A stretch of 64,000 nt of DNA from Protula sp. h YS-2021 (GCA_949752745.1 OX457027.1:13919556-13983555); one strand, 5' to 3'; positions 11,336-24,274 are shown, counted from the first letter of the stretch. Translations and numbers: made by a program. Notes: generated from the sequence alone by a model not told the origin.

Positions 11336-12135
11336 CGCACGAACAACACCTTATAAACAGGACCCACAAAGGGAACCGCTTGATTATGAAACTACAAACA
11401 GGACCGCACGAACAAGACCACACAAAGAGGACCTCACGAGCAAGACCATGCAAACAGGAAGTCACGCTCAAGCCCACCCAAACAGTACCTTACGAGCAAC
11501 ACAGCACAAGCAAGACCGCACACACAAGACCACACAAACAGGACCGCACGCATAAAATCACACAAACAGGACTGCATGAACAAGACCACACAAACAGGAA
11601 AGGACAAATAGGACCGAAAAGACAGGAAAGCACAAACAGGACCGTATGAACAGGACCGCACAGCCAGGACCGCACAAACAGGACCGCACGAACAGGACTG
11701 CAAAACAGCAGCCACAGACAAGTCCGCAGAGACAGGATCGCACAAACAAGACAACACGAACAACACCGTACAGACAGGACCCCACGAATAGAACCGCACT
11801 ATCAAGTCCACACAAACAGGACCCCACGTACAACACCGTACAAGCAGGACTGCACAAACGGGACGCCCGAACAAGATCACACAATCATTGCCGCACAAAG
11901 AGGGTCGCACAGACAGGACCGCACGAACAAGTCCACACAAACAGTACTGCACAAACAGGAATGCACGAACATGACTACACAAACAGAACCGCACAAGCAG
12001 GACCACACAAACATTACCGCACGAACAGAACCGCACGAACAAGACCAGGAAAACAGGGTCGTACAAACAGGACTGCACAAACAGTATCACACAAATCGGA
12101 CCACACAAATAAGACTACACAAGCAGGACCGCCTC
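11336..12135 (+). repeat. 14-bp minisatellite (cacaaacaggaccg)
   Basis: Degenerate array of a 14-bp unit with variant cacgaacaagacca. Because 14 is not a multiple of 3 and the unit lacks stops, several frames on both strands stay open. These ORFs are not genes. Confidence 0.93.
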
Positions 12136-12149
12136 GGACAATTTTAAAA

Positions 12150-13330
12150 GTATCTCTGATTGCTTTTATTTTCTTATTTTATTAAAGATACTTATAGAGT
12201 GCAATAATACTAACATACATGTAATAATACTAATAACAGAAAATACAAAATAGACTAAAATCAAATATTAAGATAAAACAGCTATGCATCTGGATATGCA
12301 ACTCTATAAAGATACGTCTCAAGCTGTTTTTAAAGTAAGACATATTACAACTGTTCTCAATACTAAAAGGTAATGAAATCCAAATCCTTGACGAAAAATT
12401 TACGAATGCTCTGTCACCTAATCTAGTAGCAGTTTTATTTTCATTGAGCAGTGTTTGATCCTCAGATCTCAAGGCACGACGGGTAGGATAAGGTGTGACT
12501 CGATCCAATAAATACTGTGGAGCATTCCTTAAATACTACTTTACACAATTATCAAATTTTTGAATAAAATTCTCTGTTCAGTGGTGAAGCCAATGAAGTT
12601 GCATCAAAATTGGCGTTATATGATCTTATCTCTTCTGCCTAAAGATAAGACGTGCAGCAGCATTTTGAACCAGCTGGAGTTTGCGTATTAGACATTTATT
12701 GATACCGAATAAAATTGAATTTGAATAATCAAGTCTGAAAACGACATAAGAGTGGACGAGCAGCTTGGTAGCATCTGGTGTCAGATATTGTCTTATCCTG
12801 CTATATTTCACAGATAAACTAGACATGAACTCACTTTAAGGTTTATAAATTTATCCATGGTCACAGAGTTATCGAACATGGAACTGAGATTTTTTACGTT
12901 AGATAACAATGTAATGATACTGTAACCAACAGTGATAAGTATTGATGAGAGATTTGTGAGGTGATGCTTCGACCCATAAAAATCAGCTCTGTTTTGTCAT
13001 CGTTCAATTTGAGAAAAAATTGCGCACATCAACCGTTTTAAGGCTGCAGTACACTGCTGTAAACTATTTAAACTATTATTTGAATTCCGTTTCAGGTCAA
13101 AAGCAATAAACAGTTGCGAGTCATCTGCATTGAAGTGAAGTGGCGATGTAGTGGAGTATCATAAACTGTAAAAAGGATTGGCCCAAGGGCCGAGTCTTGA
13201 GGTAAACCTTGGGATAAAACTGCAGAATCAGAACACTTTCCATTAATAACAACCCGCTGCTTACGCTGTTGTAGATATGATGTTAGCCATGATAGAGCCT
13301 TACCGCTAACACTTAAGTGAAGCTGAATTC
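12150..13330 (-). pseudogene. LINE (non-LTR retrotransposon) reverse transcriptase remnant
   Basis: Minus-strand fragments of a LINE RT in 5' to 3' order: a block with GLPQDSALGPILFTVYD (RT palm region, about 13160-13300), then RLDYSNSILFGINKCLIRKL and VQNAAARLI (12626-12826), then the C-terminal GDRAFVNFSSRIWISLP (12230-12508). Frameshifts and stops separate the blocks and the 5' part is missing. The clade (CR1/L2/RTE-like) is not resolved. Confidence 0.85.
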
Positions 13331-13815
13331 TGCTGTGGAAGAGATGTCAGTGTGCATGCTTTCAAACAATATTACATGTTATCAAAGAGATGTTAAAAAG
13401 ACTTTTGCTCTGGAAATTTGAAGCCTGTAAACATATTTCTAAACATATTTCTAATGCAGACGACGTGTCACAACTATATGAAATGGAATTGCTAGATTAT
13501 ATGAGTGCATTACAGCAGAAATGGAAAAAAAGCTGCGTCAGACTATCCTTCAGGTCAATCTATTTTATTGATCCTTTAGACTCCGCCGACAGGCATATTG
13601 TAATGACACTGCAACTACACTTAGGTCTATTACTCTACTTCTACCACAACAACTATTTCGGGGGGGGGGGGCTCTTTTAGGAAACAGCCTTCAGGCGCAG
13701 TCATTTTTAAACTAAATAGAGCCCTACGGGGGCATTATTCGGGAACAGTTTCCGATGTGTGCTTTAAGTCATACACGGTGGTCACAGTGAAATATTTGTG
13801 TTGGTTTTTTAAGAA

Positions 13816-14727
13816 CGACGCGTGGATTCAAATCTTACCTGGTCATTTCAAGCACACTGAATGTTCATATAAATTCTCATTCTCGTTTATGGAGAACGAC
13901 GCATTTATGGAGAATGACAAATAGGTCAGGACTTTACAACTGAACAAAACCTCTGGACAATCTTAAACATTGTTCTACATGTCTACATGTCTCAAAAATA
14001 AATTCGTCTAACGGTGAAAAAAATGCATTTAATAAAATTATTTCGATGCAATACATAAAGCTGTCACTTTTAAAACAAAATTAGTGCTATAAAACAGTAA
14101 GTACTTCAGCAAAAGTGTCAGTTACGACTGAGTAACAGAAAAGATTATTATAAGTCAGTACCCTAATTGTAAGCAAAACAAAACATACATGAGCGATTAC
14201 TTTGAAACAGTTCGGTGGTTTGTGTCTGTGCCTCGTATATTTAAAGGCTATACTGAACCTCCAGCAAAAGCTCTAATCTTAACAGAAAAACGGGGCAAAA
14301 AATCTACAAAGACCACTTCATTTCTTATAACTGATAATTCATGATGACCACTTTGATGTTAGAGTGTTAAAATTGTTTAAAATAAAGCGGGGTTAAAACA
14401 GCACAAAGATAACTGTGAATTTAACAAGTATGCTTTATAGATCATGCCATTATGAAAGAAACTAAGATACGCCACACAGACATTGCGTGTATCGGTAAAA
14501 CTTGTCATTTCCAAACCCGACCACCTATCCCCTGCTCCTTCACAACCACCGCTACTAATGATATCATAACACTTTTTCATTTATGTGTTTTGAAGAATCC
14601 TATTTCAGTTTGAATGAAATTGTACCGAAACACGATAATCGCACAATTATAATTTCATTTATTTCAGCGGTGGGTTGATATTGTTCAGTTGAGTGAAACA
14701 GCAGTTAGATCTGTGGAACATCGTACT
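13816..14727. other. Intergenic, no gene seen
   Basis: AT-rich unique-looking sequence between the end of the duplicated block and a minisatellite. The short ORFs show no recognisable domain. Confidence 0.6.
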
Positions 14728-15330
14728 GTTGTTCCACCTGGTGAGCAATGTTGTTCCACCCTGGTGAGCTCTGTTGTTTCACCCTGGTGAGCACTTTCAT
14801 TCCATCCCGGTGAGCACTGTTGTTCCACCCTGGTGAGCAATGTTGTTCCACCCTGGTGAGCACTGTTGTTGCACCCTGGTGAGCACTGATGTTTCACCCT
14901 GGTGAGCACTTTTGTTCCACCCTGGTAAGTACTATTGTCCCACCCTCTTGAGCAATGTTGTTTCATCCTGGTAAGCACTCTTGTTCCACCCTGGTAAGCA
15001 CTGCTGTTCCACCCTGGTGAGCAATGTTGTTCCACTCTGGTGAGCAATGTTGTTCTACCCCGGTGAGCACTGTTGTTCCGACCTGTTGAGCACTATTGTT
15101 CCAACCTGGTGAGCACTGTTACAACCTGGTGAGCACTGTTGTTTCACCCTGGTGAGCACTGTTGTTCCACCTGGTGAGCACTGTTGTTCCACCCTGGTGA
15201 GCGCTGTTGTTCTACCCTGGTGAGCAATATTAACCCGCCGAAATTATCACCCGGTGGAGAACATTTAAAATTCACAAAAGCACTGTTGTTCCACGCTGTT
15301 GAGCAATATTAACCCGCCGATCCGAAATTA
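14728..15330 (+). repeat. 23-bp minisatellite (tgttgttccaccctggtgagcac)
   Basis: More than 20 contiguous degenerate units, with a short non-repeat interruption near 15230-15290 whose motif (aacccgccgaaattatc) itself occurs twice. There are no spacers, so it is not a CRISPR array. Confidence 0.92.
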
Positions 15331-15395
15331 TCGCCCGGTGGAAAACATTTAAAATTCACAGAATTATTGTCTATGAACACTATAGTAAGAAATGT

Positions 15396-16265
15396 ATGGA
15401 ATGCCATTACCACATTTATTAGCGTATTATTGATATCAAGAATTATATTTTGATCTCAAATATTGATTTTTTGATATCAAGATATAATTGTTGGTTTAAA
15501 AAATCCATATTGTGATATCAAGCATTCATTTTTCCTATCTGTAAATGAATTTTTGATATGTCTAAATGTATTCTTGATCTCAAAAAGTAATTTTTAAGAT
15601 AAATAAGTGTTAAGAGATATCAAAAATTATTTATTGATATCAAAAATGGCTAATAATATCTAAAATTGATTTTTTTGGGATCAGAAATGTAATTCTCAAT
15701 AGCAGAAATTAAATATTTGAGAGCAAAAAATCAATTTTGTGCTCAATAGTTCCTTTTCCTTTATTGATATTAAAAATTTGTTTCAGACATCATTATTTCA
15801 GAAATTATTTTTGAAATCTGCAAATGATTTTATGATCTCAAAAATTGATTTTTGATATCAAAATATCAGTCTATTTTTAATTGAAATTTGAAATTCAGAA
15901 GCACAAATCTGTAAATTGATAACGACTGTTCCTTGTATACAGAATCTTTCTTTAAATTTTTTACTGCGCAAAGAAAAGCAATTCTTGAGATAAAAAATGG
16001 TGATGTTATTTTTGATCAAGTTTTCAGGTCCAAAATTTAATTGACGATTCGTTAAATTTTGCATAAATGTGTGTATTCTTTAAGATTTTTTAAGTTTGTA
16101 CAATTGATTTTTTGATCTCAAAAATAATTTTTTGCCATCTAAAATTCAGTTATTGATAGCAATATAATTAGCAATATAAATTATTGAGATCTTCATAGAT
16201 TTCTGGATATCTTTAATTATATTTTGATATAAAAATTGGCATTAAATGTTATAACGGCATTCCAT
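15396..16265. mobile_element. MITE-like AT-rich element, long form
   Basis: Bounded by atggaatgccatt and aacggcattccat, with an interior of repeated tgatatcaaaaattgattt and ttgatctcaaaaa words. Same family as 6693-7185. No transposase ORF. Confidence 0.65.
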
Positions 16266-17769
16266 AGAAATTACACTTGTTGAGTATTGTATATAAAGAC
16301 GATGTTTCATTCGCAAAACAACACCTAAAAACATGTTTTGTACTATCAAATATAGCAGTTGATACTTCTGTAAAGGAACACGAGCAGAAGCTTTTTTTAA
16401 ACCACACAGAAAGTCAGCGTTGAATGCAAAGGCAAAAATAAAAACACCAATTTTAGATTAGATGATTTACGTGAGAAAAAAGTTTAGATTTTGAAATATA
16501 TTGCTTGGTTGAAAATAGTTTTCAAATAACAGCAAATTCGATATGTTCCAGAAAAATTCGATCTTTGAGTGTGGTTCTGTGCTTCACAAATTGATGGCCT
16601 ATTTTGTAAGAGATTACAATACGAGTTTGATGTTTTCAGAAACCAAAAGTTCAACATTTTTACACGTGACCGCCAAATCGCTGCATTCAATTATGCAAAC
16701 TTGCATGTCACTTTATTTTTGCTATAGAAAACTGGTAAGAAGGAAATATATCATATTCTTTTTTTAAACTGGATTAATTCAGAATAGGTTCTGCAATATC
16801 TTTTTTATTTGTTTTATTTGTATTTGTTTCTAATGTGATTTTTGTGTCGTTTTTTAGATACAATTCTTTTGGTGGCTTCATTTTGACCTTTATTTTTCTA
16901 TCTTCATTTTAATTTCAGTATAGGCTTATCTGCTTGAAGTTTTGTGTTGTTGTAGGGCACATACTGTTACAGGTGAAGGGTTAGTGGGTTTAAACACAGG
17001 CCCACTGCAAGACTAACGCAGGAGTAGGAGTCTATAGCATGCAATGTTATACTGCACTTCTGTAATTACTGTCATTATGTGTGGTCACTTCTCGATATCA
17101 GGACAATAAGTACTAAAACACACGCCTGAACATTTTGGTTGCAAATCAAATATTTCACCAATCTAACTGTAGCTTTCTATTCAAACCAACAGAAGACGCT
17201 GGCCTTAAATGCTACATAATATCACCTGAAATTTTGTTTGTGCTTTCCCTCTAAATATTAAATAGCAATTAATCTAAACTCTAATCTCTTTATAACTGAC
17301 CATATTCAATTTTAAACCTGTTGAAACTTTGGATTAATGCGTTAACTAGCTCTGTTTGATAGCAACCGACCTCAACAGTGCCTAATGTTGTTACAGAGAC
17401 AGATGTTATAACCATTCATAAAGTAGTAGTCAGTAGCATGTCTTGTTGTCCCTCCACTTCTGTAAAAGGATACGCAAAGACATACAAGATGTAACGTTGG
17501 GGATTGTTTGTAGGAATTTTATATCTTGACGCACTTTCAATGAATTTGAATGGGGCAACGTTTCTAAAGCTCTTACTATCTCGAAAAGGCATAACGAATC
17601 GCTTCTTAAGTCTTTCATAAGCTAATATTTTCTGTGTTTATGTGTGAGTTAATGAAGGTGGCGACTCAACATTACATGATGCGAACGCTGCTATGTAACA
17701 TTACATTGTGTGGCCCCTCTCATGTAACATTTCATGCTATGAACGTTCTCATGTCGCTCCAGTATTGCT
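16266..17769. other. Intergenic, no gene seen
   Basis: AT-rich sequence with only short ORFs. A few short direct repeats (catgtaacatt words near 17690-17740) are visible, nothing else. Confidence 0.6.
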
Positions 17770-18165
17770 TTAAGGGAAAACTAACCCTAAACCGGGTCAA
17801 AGACACACACTATTAACCATGAGGGCAATGACCACCCCTCCCCGCCTGAAAACTAACCCTAAAATAGGCTAAAGACCCCTCCCCCGGAAAAAATTGCAAA
17901 CTAGAGATCAATATTCCCGGAAAATTTACCCTAAACAAGGCTAAAGACAACGCAGCTATTAGTCATACCCATGAGGGCGATAACCCCCTCCCTGGAAAAC
18001 TAACCCTAAACTAGGCTTAAGAACCCTCTATCCCACGGGAAAGTTACCCTAAACAAGGTTAAAGACACCCTCCCCCTGAAAAGTTATCCTAAACAAGGCT
18101 AAAGAATCCTTCCCCAGGAAAAAGTTACGCTAAACAAGGCCAAAGGCAACATAGCTATAAACCAT
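17770..18165 (+). repeat. Degenerate tandem repeat with aaactaaccctaaac units
   Basis: About nine irregular copies, roughly 40-70 bp apart, of aaactaaccctaaacaaggc followed by taaagac and a C-rich segment (ccctcccc). The ccctaa words are part of a longer unit and are not a telomeric array. Confidence 0.75.
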
Positions 18166-19257
18166 ACCCATGAAGGCGATGACTTAACCAGAAAATCCAT
18201 TATGCCCTTAATAAGCAAAGTTTCAAAGATTCACTTTATAGCGGAGTAGAGAACTCCGGTGAACGCCAAATTGTGCTATCTGCCGTTATGTTGCTCACAC
18301 TGTTGTCATGACGGCAATGACCCCCACCCCTACCCTCCATCTTATGACAGTTCTACTAATGGAATGGGGGATTTCTTCCCTCAGTAATTTGGAAACAAAC
18401 AGAGGAATTTGTCAAAGTTGTAATTTGCTGTTCTAATCAAATCTCACCAAAGTGTACAAAAATATATCAAAAACAAAAATCTAAATTGTCTATAAAGTAA
18501 TTTTGAAATAATTTAATTCCTTTATATTTTTTATATTGAATAGACAATATATATCGATTGTTCGATTGGATATCTGTACAATACCAACACTAGCACTGCG
18601 ATCGTGACTCCATTGCCACCTTGATGGTGATCATGATTTCTGCCGCGGCGTTTACTCTTGAGAACAGTATACGAGACTCAAGATCTGTTATCATTGGTTT
18701 GCAATCAAACTATAGACATCTCATGAAAAAACAGCATTTCAGCCTCTTTCAGTCTGGTGCCCAATTCCGTGGCTGTATACTTGCAACCAATAGTTTATCT
18801 CTAGTCGAATCACTTACCAGACCATAAACATACGTGAGTTCAACGGTTTATACATGATTACATTGTGGTTGTCCATCAAGGTTTTAATATAGGATTAAAT
18901 ATACAGGAATTTATTTGATAGCATATGGTAATAGTTACATAAGACTTGACAAGTTCATATGGTAATCATGTGGTCATCTAAAGTTTGAATGATGTCATAG
19001 ATAAGGGGCATACACGAGGCCTTTATCTGTTAAGCCTAAGCTTTGGGATCTGATTATGCTTTGCCAAACCCAGGTTTTGCATTACTTAGTTTATATATTT
19101 TTTTTATCAATATCGTACTTTACTGCCATATAATAAAATACTTAAGGGTAATCACAGATGGACACAAAAAATGTTTGATAGTATTGTTATGCCGATAAAA
19201 TATATGATATGCTTATAATGCAGTTAAGATATGTTTTATAATAAAGATTATATCATC
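18166..19257. other. Intergenic, no gene seen
   Basis: Only short ORFs without recognisable domains lie between the tandem repeat and the DIRS element. Confidence 0.6.
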
Positions 19258-19457
19258 GTTTTTACTTCGCAAAAGCTTTGAATTTGCTTATCTCCACTTT
19301 TATATGGGTTCCCTTCCGGTTTAAACCCTTCACGCAGAATAAAAACTTTTTTGTAGCAGTGAGAACTAGCCTATCCCGCCATCCATCCATCGACCAGTCG
19401 AAAGGGGGAATCCTCTGGTGTTTCGCCATTGATTAACAACGGGCATTCCCTTTAAGC
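19258..19457 (+). repeat. DIRS left inverted terminal repeat
   Basis: Reverse complement of 24337-24558 with scattered mismatches, running from gtttttacttcgc to the inner edge ccctttaagc. Confidence 0.87.
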
Positions 19458-20377
19458 GTGTGGTTGAAAACACACGCCATTCTGTGTGCTCCACGAATTT
19501 TCGTTGAGGAAATAGTGGAAAGGTACGAATTTGCTTTTGTTTAGTTTATTTAAGTAACAAAGGACTATTTTATCATTCTCTGGAAGCTGGATAAGTTGAT
19601 TCGAGTCAAAAGCAAAATCCAGCACTTGTAACTTCGGTCTGACAAAAATTGATTTTACACGTCGCAGTGACATTTGTGTGCCTCTTTTTCTCCTCCTGAA
19701 GCTGCAAGATGGAATAAAACACTTACTGGCTCTAGTACATATCGTCAGGAGCTGTTTTGAGTCTTTACAGTCCACATTGCCTGCATACATTCCAAGCTTT
19801 ATTCAGCTGAAGATGCCATAGCAGGAATGGCCGGTTCTGCTTAAGTTAGCTCTCCAAAAAGGGAATTTTCTATCTTGCACGAGCAAGTTATGCAGCATAA
19901 AACTTTGTCCTGGCGACAGAAGTCCTTTGAGGCGTTTTAGGGCTTGTAGCACCCATATTCTCGTCTATGGGCTTCGAAACAGACATCTTCCAAACACGGG
20001 TCCCTTTATGATACCTAGTAACGGTCCGCGGTGCCCATAGGGTACCATGACCCGTCCGCCTAGTCTTATGATGATTACCATTGGCGGACTTGTGGGATCT
20101 CGCTCAAATGACACCACATGATATCATGGGATCAGGGGTCATGGGACTTATGGGAACACGGGGCTATGGGATTCTTGGAAACATAGGTCCGTATGGAATC
20201 ATGTTTTTCGCCTAGAATCGTCTTAACTGCTAACGTTTTGACATTTTAAGATGATTTAATCACACTTAGGCCATTGCATAGCGTTTGGATTGATAGCATA
20301 AGTGTTTAAATGTGGCTGTTGACTTACAATGGCAGATACAGTTATTTATGGCGTCTTCTTTCTGCTTCCTTTTCAGA

Positions 20378-20660
20378 CATGACAGAGGCCACCCTACAGC
20401 ACCGGCACACTTCCGGCTACCCCTGCAAGAGATGGACTATGTACGGTCCCCAGTTCGTGGTCAATGTCTGTAGCGAGATCCGACAGCAGCGGGTCAACCA
20501 ATCAGGACCCCTCATCCTTGATCTCGCATCACCCGGGCAAGAGGGAACCCACTCGGTGACGTCATCATCCATAACTCCAGCGGAAGTTCATTTTAGAGAC
20601 GTAATACAGCAGATAGCTCGCCTCGCTAACGTTACCTGTGGCACTTCTTGTCTGAAAAGG
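20378..20660 (+). other. Exon-like open block inside the DIRS 5' region
   Basis: Opens after a strong acceptor (gcttccttttcag) and closes at a donor-like AAAAG|GTATGA. Between them one frame is open for about 94 residues with balanced base composition (for example PLILDLASPGQEGTHSVTSS). It may be Gag, or a captured host exon. No known domain was recognised. Confidence 0.35.
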
Positions 20661-20661
20661 T

Positions 20662-21034
20662 ATGAATCCTCATTCGGATGACTATGCTCAAACGAATTCA
20701 AGAAAATGGACGCCAGTGAATGCCTCACTTTCTCACGGTTTCACGCCTCGAAACACTGCGCCTTATCGCACATCCGACGACCAGATCCCGTTGGAGGCGT
20801 TAGAACAGCTAAGCAAACGGACGGTGTGGATGCCAACAGTGCTCGCAGACTCAGACATTCTACTAGTAGACGTCAAGACAATTGAGTCCTCTGCCCGTCA
20901 AGTGTTGAATATTATGTTATTCCAAGACCATACTCTTAAAGCCCTAAGGGCAAGATGGGAGGATTCACGCCTTAGCGAACCGGTGTCCTCCAAACTGCTG
21001 GAATGCCTTCCCTCGCAAGTCGCGATGTCGTGAA
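20662..21034 (+). pseudogene. DIRS Gag-like fragment
   Basis: Open frame of 123 codons in the place expected for the C-terminal part of DIRS Gag, upstream of the RT. Helical segment around RQVLNIMLFQDHTLKALRAR. Assignment rests mainly on position. Confidence 0.45.
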
Positions 21035-21294
21035 GCTCTCAACCTTCCTGTTGACCTCAATGGCCAATGACGAGACGCTTTCCTTCAGCACTGCTGGTCC
21101 AGTTTCAAAGGGTTACGGGACCTACGTTAAGGTACCTACTGTCCTGTAACTCGTCCTTGCCCGTTGGCAGAAGACTACGCAGATTCTGGCAAGTCTAGTA
21201 AAAATTAGAGGCTCCCCGGAGAATAGTCCAATGGCTCTGGAGCGGCTCTCCACTCCCTTTTAAGAGAGGCCCAAGGGGACGGGTTATAGATAAA

Positions 21295-22150
21295 ATGCTA
21301 GAAAACCAAGTGGGTTTTTTTCAGCAGAGTCTTTCTGGTACTCAAAAAATCAGGGGGTTGGAGACTACTGATAGATCTATCGTCAATCAGCCAGTTCCTG
21401 CAGGTAACCTCCTGCCAAATGGATACAGTGCTGCCTATAAAAGGGACTCTCCAAACAGGTATGTGGGGCACATCAATAGATCTGTCCGATGCTTATCTTC
21501 ACGTCTACCCCTACACCGTTGACCAGGAGGTACCTCTGTTTCCAAATACGACAAAAGTGTTTTTGGCTTCTGGCACTTCGCTTCGGTCAGTCACGAAGGG
21601 AGACGGTCCATCGCCACACGATCCAGCTTATCAAAAAGGCAATACATATAGGTCTTATGATAAATCTAGTCAAATCCGAATTGGTCCCAAACCAAGACAT
21701 CATTTCTTGGGAGAGCAATGGGACTTGGTGACAGCCCGAGCGTTCTCCACGGCAAACAGACAGCAGAAAATTTCACCGGCTTTTCAAAATATTTCTGCAG
21801 ACCAAAACGTAAGGATACAAGCCATGGAATCACTGTTGGGCCTATTAGTGGCGACAGAGAAGACGGTCCCATTGGGCCGTCTGCACTACAGACCGTTTCA
21901 AATGCTAGTTAGACGGGCTCTAGTGTAGAGAAGGTCCCCAAGACTACAATGACGGTTTCTCGAACTGCCCCTTTCCTTTCTCTGGTGGTGAAATCCGAAT
22001 ACCATGAACAAAGCAGTCATTTTTATTCCACGTCCCCGGAAATAGAACTCCAGACACACGCATCCAGGGAGGGAGGGATGGGGGATTCACTGTCAGGACC
22101 GAATGTGGAAAGGGGAATTGTCATCCTAGGTACCACATCAACTGGCTGAA
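21295..22150 (+). pseudogene. DIRS reverse transcriptase remnant
   Basis: Contains MWGTSIDLSDAYLHV, the first palm motif typical of DIRS RTs, at about 21460-21505, followed by frameshifted RT segments to about 21730. Several frames must be combined to follow the domain, so it is non-functional. Confidence 0.8.
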
Positions 22151-22157
22151 GCTCCGA

Positions 22158-22349
22158 GTGGTCTGGATGGATCTGAACAAGCTATCAAACGAACTTTCCA
22201 AATCCTGTTATTGGCACGGGATCTGCATCACGGCCCATCACCTCTCTGGAAAACTCAATGTCCTGACCGACTTAGTCTCTAGGACGGGCCAGGTTATTCA
22301 CAAAGAGTGGTGTCTGGCCCAATCGTCTTTCCAATGGGTGTCACGTTAA
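22158..22349 (+). pseudogene. DIRS RNase H C-terminal remnant
   Basis: Ends with ITAHHLSGKLNVLTDLVSR, matching the conserved H...G..N..AD.LSR end of retroelement RNase H, directly downstream of the RT. Confidence 0.78.
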
Positions 22350-22469
22350 TCCCCATGTGCATCTCCGACGTTAGACACATTCGCCAATGCACTGAACACG
22401 ACTACGCAGGTTTGTGTCCCCAAGTCCGGATCAAACAGCCTGGGCAGTGGACGCACTGAAATGCCTATG

Positions 22470-23115
22470 GCCCCTACAGGTACTCTATGCATTCCCCCAA
22501 AAGCAATCCTCCACCAAGTGTTACAGAGAATAGCCGAGCTGAAACCACCAACTCTGTTACTGATAGTCCCGTGGTTCCCAGAAGCCCCGCGGTTCGCTCT
22601 GCTCTTCCTCTGCAAGGTGATAAAGTTCAGTCCGATACCTTGCCACAGGGTACTCCTATCTTAAGCGCATTAGCAACATTTCCACCCGTCCCCAGATTTG
22701 CCAAACGTGGGGCCTAACCCGACATTCTTAGAGAATTAACGGACCTCTTAGATCACCTTTTTGCTGAAGGACAAGGTAGGGCACATATGTGCCCGGTCAG
22801 AGCGCTATGCCAGTATCTTATTCTTCAAAAACAACCATTACATTAGAAAGGTCATTTTGGCTGCTTATGAGCGAGCACAGACATACACGAGACTCCAAAA
22901 CGAATGCAGGTTGAGACCCATCATGCCCATCAAATCGCAAACTCACTCAGAGCTCTCCATAATGTTTCTGTATCAGATATACTTAAAACAGGCTGTTGTT
23001 CATCTCCCAATTCGTTTGTAAAGTACTATCTTAAAGAGTTCTTGCAAAATGAACTTAGAGGCCTTTACTCTTTAGGCCCCTTCATAGCGGCAGAAACTGC
23101 CATTACGGTCCCATC
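22470..23115 (+). pseudogene. DIRS tyrosine recombinase remnant
   Basis: Frameshifted segments end with a block (about 22904-23110) including HHAHQIANSLRALHNVSVSD and SPNSFVKYYLKEF, fitting the HxxR box and catalytic-tyrosine region of DIRS recombinases. At the HxxR position it reads HQIA, so the conserved arginine appears lost. Confidence 0.7.
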
Positions 23116-23154
23116 TGATTGCAGTCAATCCGCCCCCAACCTACCAGAATCCTT

Positions 23155-23565
23155 CGCTCACAAAATAGTTTTTTTCCTCGTAGAGCATAAAACTCGGAAT
23201 TCGTACGGTGATAGAGCATTTATGAATTATGCTCCGCGTGAATGGAACGCCCTTCCTATCTCTGTTAGATCAAATGACACTTTAGCTGGTTTTAAAAGAG
23301 CGCTTAAGACGCACCTTTTTATTCAATATTACAACAATTAAACATGGGTGTGTTTATTACATCAGTATTGAATTAAACAGTATTAGTTTCGTGTCAAACT
23401 GTTTCAAAGTTCTTTTTAGGTTATCTTTGTTTTATTGTAATGTTAAGCTGTTATACTATTGTGATTTGTATATTTTTACTTTTTGTAATGCGCTTTGAGC
23501 TTTAATTAGATAAAGCACAATAGAAACTGATCATAATAATAATAATAATAATAATAATAATTTCT
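23155..23565 (+). mobile_element. LINE 3' end fragment nested in the DIRS
   Basis: Plus-strand ORF end with YGDRAFMNYAPREWNALPIS and FKRALKTHLF, the usual C-terminus of LINE RT proteins, followed by an AT-rich 3' UTR and an (aat)n tail at 23537-23560. Strongly 5'-truncated, as is normal for LINE insertions. Confidence 0.82.
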
Positions 23566-24159
23566 GCTGTCCTCCACTCTTTTCGGGGCCCAAGGCCAGA
23601 AAAAGGGGGCATGCACGGTACGTTGGGTTCTTATCTTGAACCGGGTAATTGAGCTTTATCAATTACCTCAATTTGAACCTCCGAATAGCATGTTATTTGA
23701 TATTTTGAATACTGCTGGCTCGATTCCCAGCAGTGTCAAGTTTATTTCACGTAAATCACAGGGATTAACGATCGTATTGTCAAATATCGATGTTTGAGTT
23801 ATTTGATACTCTCGATGTTAAGTGCTTGAGGTCGGGGTCCATCCAGTGGGCGGAAGGAGGGGGCTGGCGCATATCACTCATAGACTATCTAACTATCAAC
23901 TACATGTATCAGACCTCGTCATGCTGATCCTATGCAACTTATCCGTACCAAGATCTATGGTGGGATTATGAGTGTTCCCCCAACCCAAGTTTATGGAAAC
24001 ATTAAAAGAAGTGGAACGTAGTTTGGCATTTAATTCAGACTTCAACTACAGTTCAACTTCACCTTCTTTTTGATGAACTTTTCTGTACCTAGCGTAATTC
24101 GCAACCCTTTGTTGTGGGTGCGGTTCAGAATGGCAGACTCCCCTGCTACGGACATAAGT

Positions 24160-24274
24160 CCCATCTAAAAGTTGAGATAAGCGAATTCAAAGCCTTTGCG
24201 AAGTAAAACTTACGTTTTATTTCGTAAAACGAGCTTTAACGAGCAAAAGCGCAATTCGGAATCTCCACTTTTAG
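24160..24274 (+). repeat. DIRS internal complementary region
   Basis: The first half (to about 24209) is the reverse complement of the outer edge of the left repeat. The second half is the reverse complement of the outer edge of the right repeat. The junction is near gtaaaacttacgtttt. Confidence 0.85.

Larger units (their letters stand above)
55..13815. repeat. Segmental duplication, copy A
   Basis: This block aligns in direct orientation with about 32482-63715, including exons, introns, MITEs, minisatellites and the LINE fragment. Differences from copy B are the absence of the Maverick, shorter 21-bp and 14-bp minisatellites, an extra 144-bp palindrome, and an LINE segment (about 12835-13744) that copy B lacks. 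Intron similarity suggests a fairly recent tandem duplication. Ends are judged by eye. Confidence 0.9.

Noticed and set aside
11434..12108. Long Cys/Leu/Val-rich and His/Thr/Arg-rich ORFs (also 60327-62828)
   Set aside because: Produced by the 14-bp minisatellite, which lacks stop codons in most frames on both strands.
14685..15330. Possible CRISPR-like array of 23-bp repeats
   Set aside because: Units are contiguous without spacers and the genome is eukaryotic; it is a minisatellite.
17770..18165. Telomere-like ccctaa words
   Set aside because: They are parts of longer degenerate units; the few ccctaaccctaa words in the Maverick ends are only two or three copies.
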